A DNA stretch of 64,000 nt from contig NZ_LIYD01000005.1 in assembly GCF_001278115.1 (NCBI RefSeq), positions 2,552,780-2,616,779 on the forward strand. Reading direction: 5' to 3'. The translations under genes and the position numbers were made by a program. Below the pieces are notes generated by a model that saw only the letters and a list, made by a program, of their open reading frames with translations, was not told where the DNA came from and ran no database searches. Shown piece after piece: positions 45,684-54,286 of the stretch; position 1 is the stretch's first letter, and each line of letters begins with the position of its first letter. The stretch comes from Flavobacterium akiainvivens (lineage in GTDB: Bacteria; Bacteroidota; Bacteroidia; Flavobacteriales; Flavobacteriaceae).

Positions 45684-46505
45684 ATGTCAAAAACAATATT
45701 AATTACAGGAGCATCAAGGGGATTTGGTAAACTATGGGCCGAAGCCTTTTTAAAACGTGGCGATAAAGTAGCCGCAACAGCCCGTAACACAGAAGCGTTA
45801 AACGACCTTGTTGCCACCTATGGCGATGCCGTTTTACCTATTAAACTTGATGTAAACAACCGCGCAGAGAGCTTTGCGGCTGTAGCCAAAGCAAAAGAGT
45901 ATTTCGGCACGCTTGATGTAGTGATAAACAACGCCGGTTATGGCCTTTTTGGCGCCATAGAAGAAAACACCGAAGCGGAAGCCCGCAACCAGATAGAAAC
46001 CAATGTGTTTGGGCTGCTATGGGTTACCCAGGCCGTACTCCCCATTTTCAGGGAGCAGGGCCACGGCCATATCATACAGGTATCGAGCGTGCTGGGTGTG
46101 GTAACATTACCACTACTGGGCATATACAACGCCTCTAAATGGGCAGTGGAAGGCTTAACCGAGTCATTGGCACAGGAAGTGAAGCCTTTTGGCATAAACG
46201 TGTCGCTTATTGAGCCTAACGGATATGCAACCGACTGGAGTGGGGCAAGCGCAGCACAAAGCCAGCCTATAGCAGCTTATGATGCCCTTCGTAAAGATTT
46301 TAACGAATCGGCCAATCAGGAAGGCTTTTGGGGCGACCCGGCAGCTACATCTGAAGCCGTACTTAAACTGGTTGATGCCCAAAACCCGCCGCTACGCCTT
46401 TTCTTTGGCAGCCACGGCCTGCCATGGGTTACCAATGTTTATAAAGAACGCCTTGACACCTGGCAGGAATGGAGCGAAGTATCTGTTGCTGCGCACGGCG
46501 CATAA
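45684..46505 (+). CDS. SDR-family oxidoreductase
   Basis: 273 residues from the ATG giving MSKTILITGASRGFGK; a start 10 codons earlier would place residues before the first strand. Classical short-chain dehydrogenase: TGASRGFG cofactor loop, NNAGYG, catalytic Ser in QVSSVLG, and YNASKWA (Tyr-X3-Lys). The Arg in the loop and TARN after strand 2 favour NADP. Substrate unknown. The AraC-type regulator gene follows 65 bases later and probably controls it. Confidence 0.9.
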   Translation: MSKTILITGASRGFGKLWAEAFLKRGDKVAATARNTEALNDLVATYGDAVLPIKLDVNNRAESFAAVAKAKEYFGTLDVVINNAGYGLFGAIEENTEAEARNQIETNVFGLLWVTQAVLPIFREQGHGHIIQVSSVLGVVTLPLLGIYNASKWAVEGLTESLAQEVKPFGINVSLIEPNGYATDWSGASAAQSQPIAAYDALRKDFNESANQEGFWGDPAATSEAVLKLVDAQNPPLRLFFGSHGLPWVTNVYKERLDTWQEWSEVSVAAHGA

Positions 46506-46528
46506 CTCATTAAATTTCTTTAACTTTA

Positions 46529-46557
46529 GGGCAGCGCTTTACCGGCACTGCCCCTTT
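46529..46557 (+). terminator. Weak terminator between SDR and araC-like genes
   Basis: GGGCAG pairs with CTGCCC around a 13-base loop, followed by CCTTTGTATTTT. The stem is short and the T tract broken, so read-through is likely. Confidence 0.4.
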
Positions 46558-46570
46558 GTATTTTAAACCC

Positions 46571-47467
46571 ATGAAACACTATAGCAGCATTACAGAACTA
46601 AGCCGCGACACCGGCTGCCCACCACCCGAAAACCCCATGCTGGGGCTTATTTTGTGCGAAAGGCTACAGGCGTGCAGCATTGCCGAAGGGCAGTTTACCA
46701 GCGATTTCTACCTCATTGCCTTTAAAAAAATGAAGTCGGGTATTGTGCGCTATGGCCGCACGGTATATGACCATGAAAACGGGTCGCTTATGTTTGCCAA
46801 GCCCCGCCAGATTATAGAAATATCTGAAGTGGCGCTGGAAGAAAAAGGCTTTATGATGTATATTCATGAAGACTACCTTCACGGGCACCCGCTGCACGAG
46901 CAAATAAAAAAATACGGCTTTTTTGATTATGAAACCAGTGAGGCGTTACACCTTTCGCCACGCGAAGAGGAGATAATCTGGGAACTGTATTTTAAAATTG
47001 AAGATGAGAATAACAATAACCAGGATGAGTACACCCGCGATATTATCCTTACGCATATAGACTCCATCCTTAAATACTCTCAGCGGTTTTACAAACGCCA
47101 GTTTATTAACCGGGCAGAGCTTTCGGGCGTTACCGTATCTAAATTCAACGCATTGTTGCAGGCTTATTACGAAAGCGGGCAACTAAAGCTTAGCGGCCTG
47201 CCCAGTGTTAAAGCCATGGCCGATGGGCTCAAAATGTCATCACGCTATTTGAGCGACCTCCTGCGCCAGGAAACCGGCAAAACGGCGCTTGAGCTTATCC
47301 ACATCTTTTTAGTAACCGAAGCCAAGAACCTGCTGCAAAGCACCCATATAACCGTAGCCGAAACGGCCTACACACTTGGCTTTGAAAACCCGCCCTATTT
47401 TACGCGGCTATTTAAAAAGGAAACGGGGTTGACACCTGTAGAATTCAGGAGTAAGTTTGTAAATTAA
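46571..47467 (+). CDS. AraC-family transcriptional regulator
   Basis: 298 residues from the ATG giving MKHYSSITEL. The N-terminal about 170 residues are a ligand/dimer domain without a family I can name. The C-terminal about 100 residues carry the two helix-turn-helix motifs: VKAMADGLKMSSRYLSDLL, then ITVAETAYTLGFENPPYFTR and FKKETGLTPVEFR. Likely regulator of the SDR gene just upstream; inducer unknown. Confidence 0.88.
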   Translation: MKHYSSITELSRDTGCPPPENPMLGLILCERLQACSIAEGQFTSDFYLIAFKKMKSGIVRYGRTVYDHENGSLMFAKPRQIIEISEVALEEKGFMMYIHEDYLHGHPLHEQIKKYGFFDYETSEALHLSPREEEIIWELYFKIEDENNNNQDEYTRDIILTHIDSILKYSQRFYKRQFINRAELSGVTVSKFNALLQAYYESGQLKLSGLPSVKAMADGLKMSSRYLSDLLRQETGKTALELIHIFLVTEAKNLLQSTHITVAETAYTLGFENPPYFTRLFKKETGLTPVEFRSKFVN

Positions 47468-47519
47468 AGTATAATAACTTTTAACACAACGGCGTTTGAG
47501 ATATAAAACCAATTAAATC

Positions 47520-47942
47520 ATGAAAAATCCTGTTTTACTGCTTTTTATATTATTTACCTCAACGCTGTGGGCACAAGACCTTTCCGGTTGCGGGTTAAAT
47601 GACAACCCTGACCTGAACAGTAATGAAGCTGCTTTTTTAAACAACTACCTTGCTGACCGTAAGGGCGATTTTGATTTTACCCAAAAAAAAGTTTTGTTTT
47701 TATCTGGTACCACAGGTAAAAATTTCGATACAAAAAGTCGGTATTTTAATGATGTAAAATCCTGGGACCAAAAAAATGCCGTGGTAGCCACTACATTAAT
47801 ACCTCTGTCAGCAGAGCAAAAAATTGAGTCTGGCGGCTATGATGTTATGGTTATACGCTGGTGCAAAATGATAACCAAACGCAGGATAAAAAAGAATATA
47901 GAAATGGCCGCGAACATTGACACTAACAAAGTCAGGGAATAA
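47520..47942 (+). CDS. Exported hypothetical protein
   Basis: 140 residues with a signal peptide (ending LWAQD). The mature part has Cys at 24 and near 115 (IRWCKMITKRR). I see the segments FLNNYLADRKGDFDFTQKKVLFLSGTTG but no known family. No partner gene evident. Confidence 0.7.
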   Translation: MKNPVLLLFILFTSTLWAQDLSGCGLNDNPDLNSNEAAFLNNYLADRKGDFDFTQKKVLFLSGTTGKNFDTKSRYFNDVKSWDQKNAVVATTLIPLSAEQKIESGGYDVMVIRWCKMITKRRIKKNIEMAANIDTNKVRE

Positions 47943-47970
47943 GTTTGTGAATTGATCTATTCGCATTTGT

Positions 47971-48606
47971 TTAACCCTTAAGCACCCTCAAAAAATCATC
48001 CCTGTGGATTTCACGGGCACCAAGGCTTTCCAAATGGTCGTTGTGCACCTGGCAGTCCAGCAGGCGGTAGTTTTCTATCTGTAGTTTTTTGGCAAGCGCT
48101 ATAAAGGCAACCTTACTGGCGTTGGGCACTTTGCTAAACATGCTTTCGCCACAAAATATGTGGCCCAAATCTACCCCATACAGGCCGCCTACAAGCTCAT
48201 CTCCCATCCATACCTCTACAGATTTTGCATAGCCAAGGGCATGCAGCTTGCAGTAGGCATCGGTCATTTCCTGTGTAATCCAGGTGCCACGCTGGCCGTC
48301 GCGCTTTATATCGCGGCAGTTGGTTATTACCTCCTTAAACGCTTTGTTGAATGACACGGTAAAAACATCCCTGTTCATTACATTGCGCATGCTCTTGCTT
48401 ATTTTCAGCTCATCAAAAAAGAGCACCATACGCTCGGGCGGAGACCACCACAATATGGGCTCATCATCTTCAAACCACGGAAAAATCCCGCTGTTATAGG
48501 CCAGCAAAAGGCGTTGCGGAGAGAGGTCGCCCCCTATGGCCACAATGCCTTCGGGCGAGGCCTGCCCCACCGGCGGAAAATAAAGTTCGCGAGATAAAAA
48601 ATACAT
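47971..48606 (-). CDS. aat: Leucyl/phenylalanyl-tRNA-protein transferase
   Basis: 211 residues from the ATG giving MYFLSRELYFPP; a TTG three codons upstream is less likely. It adds Leu or Phe to N-terminal Arg or Lys of proteins, making them substrates for ClpS/ClpAP (N-end rule). Family segments: AIGGDLSPQRLLLAYNSGIFPWF, LWWSPPERMVL, GTWITQEMTDAYCKLHALGYAKSVEVW, GGLYGVDLGHIFCGESMFS. The full family length is present. Confidence 0.95.
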   Translation of the reverse strand: MYFLSRELYFPPVGQASPEGIVAIGGDLSPQRLLLAYNSGIFPWFEDDEPILWWSPPERMVLFFDELKISKSMRNVMNRDVFTVSFNKAFKEVITNCRDIKRDGQRGTWITQEMTDAYCKLHALGYAKSVEVWMGDELVGGLYGVDLGHIFCGESMFSKVPNASKVAFIALAKKLQIENYRLLDCQVHNDHLESLGAREIHRDDFLRVLKG

Positions 48607-48705
48607 ATACAACAAATTGCATTACAAAAGTAATCCTTTATTTACACAGCGCAAACAGTAATTATTTCCTGAATAAAAAAGTAAAAAATCCCCATTATTA
48701 GGTAT

Positions 48706-48735
48706 TTCAGGATATTAAAAGTGTAATTAGATTTG
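48706..48735 (+). promoter_or_regulatory. Promoter-like pair without a coding gene
   Basis: TTC (one base from TTG) at 48706-48708, 19-base spacer, then TAGATTTG followed by C at 48728-48735, a full -7 match. Confidence 0.4.
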
Positions 48736-48741
48736 CCCTGT

Positions 48742-48908
48742 CTCAATATCAGTAAGACAAAGTATAATGAAGCTTTTAACAAACCATATCACCAACAATT
48801 AAAAACTCCCTTTACTGATAATGAGTTAGTTTTCCAACCAATTTTTTTCTCTCCTCTCTCTGACATTTTTTTTGGGAAAAAAGCTCCGCATTTCTGACGG
48901 GGCTTTTT
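48742..48908 (+). ncRNA. Possible small RNA of about 165 bases
   Basis: Predicted from the promoter pair just upstream to an 11-bp stem terminator (AAAAAGCTCCG with CGGGGCTTTTT, one G-U pair, 9-base loop). ATATCAGTAA near the 5' end can pair with TTACTGATA about 60 bases on, bringing the ends of a bubble together. No protein frame fits, and no gene on either strand needs the terminator. I cannot match it to a known RNA family from memory. Confidence 0.35.
48878..48908. terminator. Orphan terminator hairpin
   Basis: Eleven-base stem with one G-U pair, 9-base loop, six A on the left and five T on the right. It could act in either direction, but the flanking genes both point away from it. Confidence 0.7.
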
Positions 48909-48939
48909 CAATTTATACCGTTTGCATTTTAAAAAAAGG

Positions 48940-48947
48940 TAGCTTTG
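48940..48947 (+). promoter_or_regulatory. -7 element of the following exported protein gene
   Basis: TAGCTTTG followed by C, full -7 match, 21 bases before the ATG. A TTG (48922-48924) is 15 bases upstream, shorter than the usual 19-21 spacing. Confidence 0.5.
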
Positions 48948-48968
48948 CACATCCCCAAACAATAAGCC

Positions 48969-49604
48969 ATGAAAACAACAGGCGTTTTACTTTTACTGCT
49001 ATTATTTACACAAGCCGCTTTTAGCCAGCAGATTGATATGGAAAAAGACACCATACAAATGCAGGGGCTTGAAATTGTAAAAAGCAGTAAAAAACTAAAA
49101 GTAAAAACCTTAAAACTCGACGGCCCGTGCTATTATGCCGAAAACATGCGCAATGCCGAAGAGATTATTACCCTTGCCGATAAACTACCCGCAGGCACGC
49201 TGCAATCTGTCAGTTTTTATTTTAACGACACGTATACCAACAGCAAACAAAAAGAAAAATTTAAAGATACTGAGTTTGAACTGGTACTGTATACCGTTAC
49301 GGAAGACGACACCCCCGGCAGCGCTATTGAGCACGACCCCGTGATTGTTAAAGTAGGTAAGGCATTTTCAGGCAAACTGATTGTAGACCTATCTGCGCAG
49401 GTTTTAGAATGCCCTGAACGGCTGTTTGCAGGCCTGAAGCGCATTACGCCCGCCGATGGCAACGATACCTTTTTTATTGACTGCCTTTGCAGCGGGCACG
49501 ACAAGTACATGACCCTAACCCGCAAAGCCGCCAATGCATCGTGGGAACGACGCTGGCAATGTGCCGCGCTAAAAGCAGAAGTAAATGTGGGGGTGCACAG
49601 GTAA
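48969..49604 (+). CDS. Exported hypothetical protein
   Basis: 211 residues, signal peptide ending AAFSQQ. Segments such as LPAGTLQSVSFYFND, EFELVLYTVTEDDTPGSAI and FSGKLIVDLSAQVLECPERLFAGLKRI are typical of a beta-sandwich exported protein family seen in Flavobacteria that I cannot name. A -7 element lies 21 bases upstream. Function unknown. Confidence 0.75.
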   Translation: MKTTGVLLLLLLFTQAAFSQQIDMEKDTIQMQGLEIVKSSKKLKVKTLKLDGPCYYAENMRNAEEIITLADKLPAGTLQSVSFYFNDTYTNSKQKEKFKDTEFELVLYTVTEDDTPGSAIEHDPVIVKVGKAFSGKLIVDLSAQVLECPERLFAGLKRITPADGNDTFFIDCLCSGHDKYMTLTRKAANASWERRWQCAALKAEVNVGVHR

Positions 49605-49630
49605 GCCCCCAACCCCCAAAGGGGGCAACT
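49604..49630. repeat. CCCCCAAAGGGGG-type intergenic repeat
   Basis: GCCCCCAACCCCCAAAGGGGGC starts right at the stop codon of the exported protein. CCCCC/GGGGG form a small hairpin with an AAA loop. I know this phrase as a frequent gene-end repeat in Flavobacteria. Confidence 0.5.
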
Positions 49631-49646
49631 ACACTATGAAAACAAA

Positions 49647-49669
49647 AACCCCCACAAAATGTGAGGGTT
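49647..49669 (-). terminator. Terminator of ahcY
   Basis: Ten-base stem with one mismatch (AACCCCCACA with TGTGAGGGTT), 3-base loop, followed on the minus strand by a T run. Confidence 0.7.
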
Positions 49670-49675
49670 AGTATC

Positions 49676-49722
49676 TTCGGGATTATCGAATAATCTAAAA
49701 ATCCAGTAATCTAATAATCTGA
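49676..49722. repeat. AATCTAATAATCT-type intergenic repeat, copy 1
   Basis: Loose tandem of AATCTAA/TAATCTGA units between the ahcY terminator and its stop codon. A second block of the same kind lies at 59960-59995. Confidence 0.5.
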
Positions 49723-51039
49723 TTAGTAACGGTAGTACTCCGGCTTAAACGGCCCCTGTACTTCAACACCTATGTAAGCAGCCTGCTCATCGTTAAGTAC
49801 TTCAAGTTCTACACCCAGTTTAGCAAGGTGAAGCGAAGCTACTTTTTCGTCAAGGTGCTTAGGCAGCATATATACTTTGTTTTCATAAGCAGCACTGTTG
49901 TTCCAAAGCTCAAGCTGTGCAAGGGTTTGGTTAGTAAACGAGTTGCTCATTACAAAGCTTGGGTGGCCTGTAGCACAGCCCAGGTTTACAAGGCGGCCCT
50001 CAGCAAGTATAATTATGTCTTTACCGGCAATGGTATATTTATCTACCTGCGGCTTGATTTCTATTTTAGAAGCACCGTGGTTTTTGTTAAGCCATGCCAT
50101 GTCAATCTCGTTATCAAAGTGACCAATGTTACATACAACGGTCTTATCTTTCATTTGCTCAAAGTGGCGGCCCACAACAATATCTTTATTACCTGTAGTA
50201 GTAATAATAATATCGGCATTGGCAATCACGGTGTCAAGTTTTTTAACCTCATAACCGTCCATAGCGGCCTGTAGCGCACAAATTGGGTCAATTTCGGTAA
50301 CGGTAACAATAGAGCCCGCCCCACGGAACGAAGCAGCAGTACCTTTACCCACATCGCCATAACCGCATACAATTACGCGCTTACCGGCAAGCATAAGGTC
50401 GGTAGCACGGCGCACTGCATCTACAGCACTTTCTTTACAGCCGTATTTGTTATCAAATTTAGATTTTGTAACAGAGTCGTTTACGTTGATAGCCGGCATA
50501 ACAAGCGTACCGTTTTTCATCCTTTCATAAAGGCGGTGTACACCTGTAGTGGTTTCTTCGCTTAGGCCTTTAATACCGTCAGCAAGCTCAGGAAAACGGT
50601 CAAACACCATGTTTGTAAGGTCTCCACCGTCATCCAATATCATGTTAAGCGGCTGGCGGCTTTCGCCAAACCAAAGGGTTTGCTCTATACACCAGTCAAA
50701 CTCTTCTTCGTTCATGCCTTTCCATGCATAAACAGAGATGCCTGCAGCAGCAATAGCAGCAGCAGCGTGGTCTTGTGTAGAGAATATATTGCAAGAGCTC
50801 CAGGTAACTTCGGCACCCAGGGCTACAAGTGTTTCTATAAGCACAGCAGTTTGTATGGTCATGTGCAGGCAGCCTGCAATGCGCGCACCTTTAAGGGGCT
50901 GGCTGGCACCATACTCGGCACGAAGCGCCATAAGTCCGGGCATTTCTGCCTCAGCAAGCTCAATCTCTTTACGTCCCCATTCCGCAAGCGAAATGTCCTT
51001 TACTTTATAAGCCACAAACGGCGTTGTTGTTGTACTCAT
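49723..51039 (-). CDS. ahcY: Adenosylhomocysteinase
   Basis: 438 residues, the expected length. It splits S-adenosylhomocysteine into adenosine and homocysteine with bound NAD, closing the methyl cycle that feeds the methyltransferases in this window. Motifs: [50 protein letters not shown] (catalytic Lys/Asp region), GYGDVGKG (NAD loop) and the C-terminal lysine-bearing [12 protein letters not shown]. The plus-strand promoter of the next operon overlaps its first codons. Confidence 0.97.
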   Translation of the reverse strand: MSTTTTPFVAYKVKDISLAEWGRKEIELAEAEMPGLMALRAEYGASQPLKGARIAGCLHMTIQTAVLIETLVALGAEVTWSSCNIFSTQDHAAAAIAAAGISVYAWKGMNEEEFDWCIEQTLWFGESRQPLNMILDDGGDLTNMVFDRFPELADGIKGLSEETTTGVHRLYERMKNGTLVMPAINVNDSVTKSKFDNKYGCKESAVDAVRRATDLMLAGKRVIVCGYGDVGKGTAASFRGAGSIVTVTEIDPICALQAAMDGYEVKKLDTVIANADIIITTTGNKDIVVGRHFEQMKDKTVVCNIGHFDNEIDMAWLNKNHGASKIEIKPQVDKYTIAGKDIIILAEGRLVNLGCATGHPSFVMSNSFTNQTLAQLELWNNSAAYENKVYMLPKHLDEKVASLHLAKLGVELEVLNDEQAAYIGVEVQGPFKPEYYRY

Positions 51040-51059
51040 GCTTAAAAATTGTATATTTG
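51030..51059 (+). promoter_or_regulatory. Promoter of the PPTase-pnuC-DUF4301-arfB run
   Basis: TTG at 51030-51032, 19-base spacer, TATATTTG at 51052-51059. This is the best match to the full Bacteroidetes promoter (TTG, 19-21, TAnnTTTG) that I found. It overlaps the ahcY start codon on the other strand. Confidence 0.55.
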
Positions 51060-51128
51060 TATTAGCAAAATTTCGGCAAATTTAGTGAATTGCTTTTTAA
51101 ACCCCATAAGTTTTTTATCTTCAATTAA

Positions 51129-51767
51129 ATGCCTCTGTATAAATCCATAACCATAGCCCCGGGCACCCAGCTGCTCATTTGGCAAATAACCGAATCGCTC
51201 GAGGAACTTTCTGAAGGTGTGGCGCTTAAGGATGTATGCATATCAAGGGTAAAGAACATGAAAAGCGAGCAGCACCGCAAAGGGTTTATGGGTGTAAGGA
51301 AGCTGCTACAAACCGCCGGATACAGCGATTTTGACCTGTATTATGACGTAAACGGAAAGCCGCACCTTAAAGACGGAAAAAACATATCTATAACCCACTC
51401 GTTTGCCTTTTCGGCCATTATAATAGGAGAAGCGGTAACCGGCATAGATATGGAAATACAGCGCGAGAAGGTAATTACCATTGCCGAAAAATTCCTGGAG
51501 CCTGAGTTTGCCTACCTTAACCCTACCCACCTTGAAGAATATATGCGCAAGCTTATTATTATATGGTGCGTTAAAGAGGCTGTATACAAAATGATTTCAA
51601 GAAACGGGCTCAGCTTTAAGCAAAATATCACTGTACATCCCTTTGAAATTGCCGATGGCAAAGGTAGCGCATCGGTCAAATTTGAAGACATTAACAACAT
51701 TTATCCCTTTGTTTTTGAAGAAATGGAAGGCTTTACAATGGCCTACAGCCTTGAAAAACATTCTTAA
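51129..51767 (+). CDS. 4'-phosphopantetheinyl transferase, Sfp type
   Basis: 212 residues. It moves the phosphopantetheine arm of coenzyme A onto a carrier-protein serine. Metal-binding Asp107 and Glu109 are in TGIDMEIQ; WCVKEAVYKM (146-155) is the second signature. The NGKPHL and ITHSFAFSAIII segments also fit. The carrier partner is not in the window. First gene of a plus-strand run; pnuC starts 11 bases after. Confidence 0.9.
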   Translation: MPLYKSITIAPGTQLLIWQITESLEELSEGVALKDVCISRVKNMKSEQHRKGFMGVRKLLQTAGYSDFDLYYDVNGKPHLKDGKNISITHSFAFSAIIIGEAVTGIDMEIQREKVITIAEKFLEPEFAYLNPTHLEEYMRKLIIIWCVKEAVYKMISRNGLSFKQNITVHPFEIADGKGSASVKFEDINNIYPFVFEEMEGFTMAYSLEKHS

Positions 51768-51778
51768 CAAACGTTAAA

Positions 51779-52414
51779 ATGCAGGAAATTTACAATTTTC
51801 TCTTCTCTCAATACAAAAATTACAATCCTACCGACATCTATCTTGAGCTTATTGCTTCAGTTTTAGGCATTGTAAGCGTAATTTTCTCTAAAAAAAACAG
51901 TATTTTATTATATCCGGCTGCCATAATAAGCTCGTTAATATACATTTACCTGTTGTGGAAATGGAATCTGTATGGCGACCTTATTATCAACTCCTATTAC
52001 TTTTATATGGGTATTTACGGCTGGGTACTTTGGAGCAGGAAAGACAACAATGGAAGTGATACGTTAAAAATTACACAAATGTCACGTAAAGATTATGCTA
52101 AAAGCCTTTTAATATTCGGCATTTCCACTATATTTGTCTCGTGCATTTACGTCTATTATGATTTGTTTAAGCACTGGTGGGCATCCATCGATACAATAAT
52201 TACAGGACTCCTCTTTATTGGTACATGGTTACTTGCCAAACGAAAAATTGAGAACTGGCTTTTCCTTATAGCCGGTGACATCATTGCCATTCCGCTCTTT
52301 TATCTTAAAGGGTATACGCTTACCAGTATTTTAAATGTATTTCTAACTGTAATTGCCATTTTTGGCTACCTAGAATGGAAAAAAGTTTTACCACACAGAA
52401 ACCGGCAACCATAA
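51779..52414 (+). CDS. pnuC: PnuC-family nicotinamide riboside transporter
   Basis: 211 residues with about seven membrane helices. The PnuC pattern is visible: LELIASVLGIVSVIFSKKNSILLYPAAIIS, INSYYFYMGIYGWVLW and a Trp-rich IGTWLLAKRKIENWLFLI. It carries nicotinamide riboside (or a related vitamin) by facilitated diffusion and needs an intracellular kinase to trap it. In related genomes such a kinase gene often follows; here the next gene overlaps by 40 bases and is not a kinase. No TPP or NAD riboswitch seen upstream. Confidence 0.88.
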   Translation: MQEIYNFLFSQYKNYNPTDIYLELIASVLGIVSVIFSKKNSILLYPAAIISSLIYIYLLWKWNLYGDLIINSYYFYMGIYGWVLWSRKDNNGSDTLKITQMSRKDYAKSLLIFGISTIFVSCIYVYYDLFKHWWASIDTIITGLLFIGTWLLAKRKIENWLFLIAGDIIAIPLFYLKGYTLTSILNVFLTVIAIFGYLEWKKVLPHRNRQP

Positions 52415-54279
52415 ACCTAACGGTTTATGCACAGGCCGACAGCAAACCTACCGCTGTGCTGTTAAACCAGGAACCGTTTGCAAATGAAGCACACAAGTTT
52501 CACTTTTTCTTCAAGGCAAAGGACATAGACCTTGTAGAAAAACCTAAACCGTCTGACATTGCTATTGTTATAGCACCGGAAGAGTATAAAACAGCAAATA
52601 TACTTACCGAAAAACTCAAAAAACAGGACAACCACGTTTTACGCGTTATTACCGGTTATGACGATGTTTTTAATAAAGTATCATGCATAGCCCAGGCAAT
52701 GGAAAAAGCCTTTAATATGGGCTTTACCATACCGGATTTTGTAAGCATATATACAAGGGGCGTAAGTTTTGAAAACATAGAAGCCCAAATAAATATTTTT
52801 AAAACAGGAATTTCTAAAATAAACCTGGAGCGCCCAGCCGCCATAGGCGATGGCATTACTGTTTTAAGCAAGGAAGATGCCGAAAGGAATGCCGCTTATT
52901 TTGACGGAAAAAAAGACAACTTTAAACTTAAAAAGTTTGTCCCGGCATCTGGTGCTGCTACAAGGATGTTTAAATTTTTACATGACTTTTTAGCAGAATA
53001 CAACCCTGAAAAAGAAACCATTAACGGCTATATTAACCAAAAGAAAGACAACTCGTTACAGGTGTTTTTCCTTGGCTTAGAAAAGTTTCCGTTTTACAAA
53101 AGCATCAGCGAGGTATCTAACAAAAACATTATATATCCGTCTGCCGATAACGAAAACGTACGCGAAGATGCACGCAACTACAGCTTTGTAAAAACCATGA
53201 TGGACACGGCATATTTTGATTATGCCAATAAACCAAAGGGTATACTGCCGTTTCACCAGTATGGCGATTTTGCTGCTACACCGGTGTATGAGCACCTGCG
53301 TGAAAGCGTGGCTTATGCCGACAGCAAAGGGCAAACACACGTACACTTTACCATATCTGAAGACCACCTTAATGGTTTTCTTGACGCTATTAATGAGGCA
53401 CGCACAAAGGTAGAAGCCGAAAGCGGTGTTAAAATTAACTTTAACTTTACCTACCAGCACAAAGAAACCGATACCCTGGCTGTAGACCTTGAAAACAGGC
53501 CGTACAGAGAGAATGGCAAACTGCTGTTTAGGCCCGGTGGCCACGGTGCCCTTATAGAAAACCTTAACCGCCTTGATGCCGATGTTGTATTTGTAAAGAA
53601 TATAGACAACGTAAGGCATACTAAGATGGAAACATTAACCTTGTATAAAAAAGCACTGGCAGGCATACTGGTACACCTGCAGGAAAAAGTATTTAACTAC
53701 CTGCGCCAGATTGAAGCCAGGAGCCTTACGGAAGAAGAACTTTCGGCAATAGTAAACTTTGCGCAAACCGAACTATCACTTGACCTGTCTCCTGATTTTG
53801 AGAAATTTACAATAGAAAATAAATTCCTTTACCTGGAAGAAAACCTTAACAGGCCAATACGCGTATGCGGCATGGTTAAAAACGAAGGCGAACCGGGTGG
53901 CGGCCCTTTTTGGGTAAAAGGCCAGCGCGGGCGCGTGTCGTTGCAAATTGTTGAAAGCTCGCAGGTAGATACCGAAAATAAAATACAAACCCACGTCTTC
54001 TCTCAATCTACCCACTTTAACCCGGTAGACCTGGTGTGCGGCCTTAAAGACTATAAAGGCAATAAGTTTAACCTTACTGAATTTGTAGATACTAACACAG
54101 GCTTTATTGTACAAAAAAACCGCATGGGCAAAGAAGTAAAATCATACGAGCTTCCGGGCCTTTGGAACGGTGCTATGGCCGGCTGGATGACCGTGTTTGT
54201 AGAAGTGCCGCTTAAAACATTTAACCCCGTTAAAACGGTTAACGACCTGCTTAAGCCAGGACACCAGTTACCGGTATAA
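52375..54279 (+). CDS. DUF4301 protein with an extra N-terminal region
   Basis: 634 residues. From about residue 125 it matches the DUF4301 family of Bacteroidetes (AAIGDGITVLSKEDAE, KKFVPASGAATRMFKFL, FRPGGHGALIENLNRLDADVVFVKNIDNV, RPIRVCGMVKNEGEPGGGPFW). The PGGHGALIENLN and KNIDNV segments recall sugar-nucleotidyltransferase folds, but no activity is known. The first about 120 residues are extra (KPSDIAIVIAPEEY, Rossmann-like) and lack a P-loop. The ATG used lies inside pnuC, 40 bases before its stop. The MEKSFTTQ start recalls how NR kinases begin after pnuC elsewhere, so this may be a fusion after loss of that gene. Confidence 0.82.
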   Translation: MEKSFTTQKPATINLTVYAQADSKPTAVLLNQEPFANEAHKFHFFFKAKDIDLVEKPKPSDIAIVIAPEEYKTANILTEKLKKQDNHVLRVITGYDDVFNKVSCIAQAMEKAFNMGFTIPDFVSIYTRGVSFENIEAQINIFKTGISKINLERPAAIGDGITVLSKEDAERNAAYFDGKKDNFKLKKFVPASGAATRMFKFLHDFLAEYNPEKETINGYINQKKDNSLQVFFLGLEKFPFYKSISEVSNKNIIYPSADNENVREDARNYSFVKTMMDTAYFDYANKPKGILPFHQYGDFAATPVYEHLRESVAYADSKGQTHVHFTISEDHLNGFLDAINEARTKVEAESGVKINFNFTYQHKETDTLAVDLENRPYRENGKLLFRPGGHGALIENLNRLDADVVFVKNIDNVRHTKMETLTLYKKALAGILVHLQEKVFNYLRQIEARSLTEEELSAIVNFAQTELSLDLSPDFEKFTIENKFLYLEENLNRPIRVCGMVKNEGEPGGGPFWVKGQRGRVSLQIVESSQVDTENKIQTHVFSQSTHFNPVDLVCGLKDYKGNKFNLTEFVDTNTGFIVQKNRMGKEVKSYELPGLWNGAMAGWMTVFVEVPLKTFNPVKTVNDLLKPGHQLPV

Positions 54280-54286
54280 TATACAT

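Larger units (their letters stand above)
48607..48968. other. 362-base intergenic region with an orphan terminator
   Basis: Between the divergent aat and an exported protein gene. No open frame of note. It contains a promoter-like pair (48706-48735), a strong hairpin with A and T tracts (48878-48908), both described as a possible small RNA, and the -7 element of the next gene (48940-48947). Confidence 0.65.

Noticed and set aside
51560..51790. Riboswitch ahead of pnuC
   Set aside because: The gap to the preceding gene is only 11 bases and no TPP or NAD aptamer pattern is visible.
53077..53619. 180-codon minus-strand frame within the DUF4301 gene
   Set aside because: Antisense shadow; the plus strand has a full family match over the same bases.
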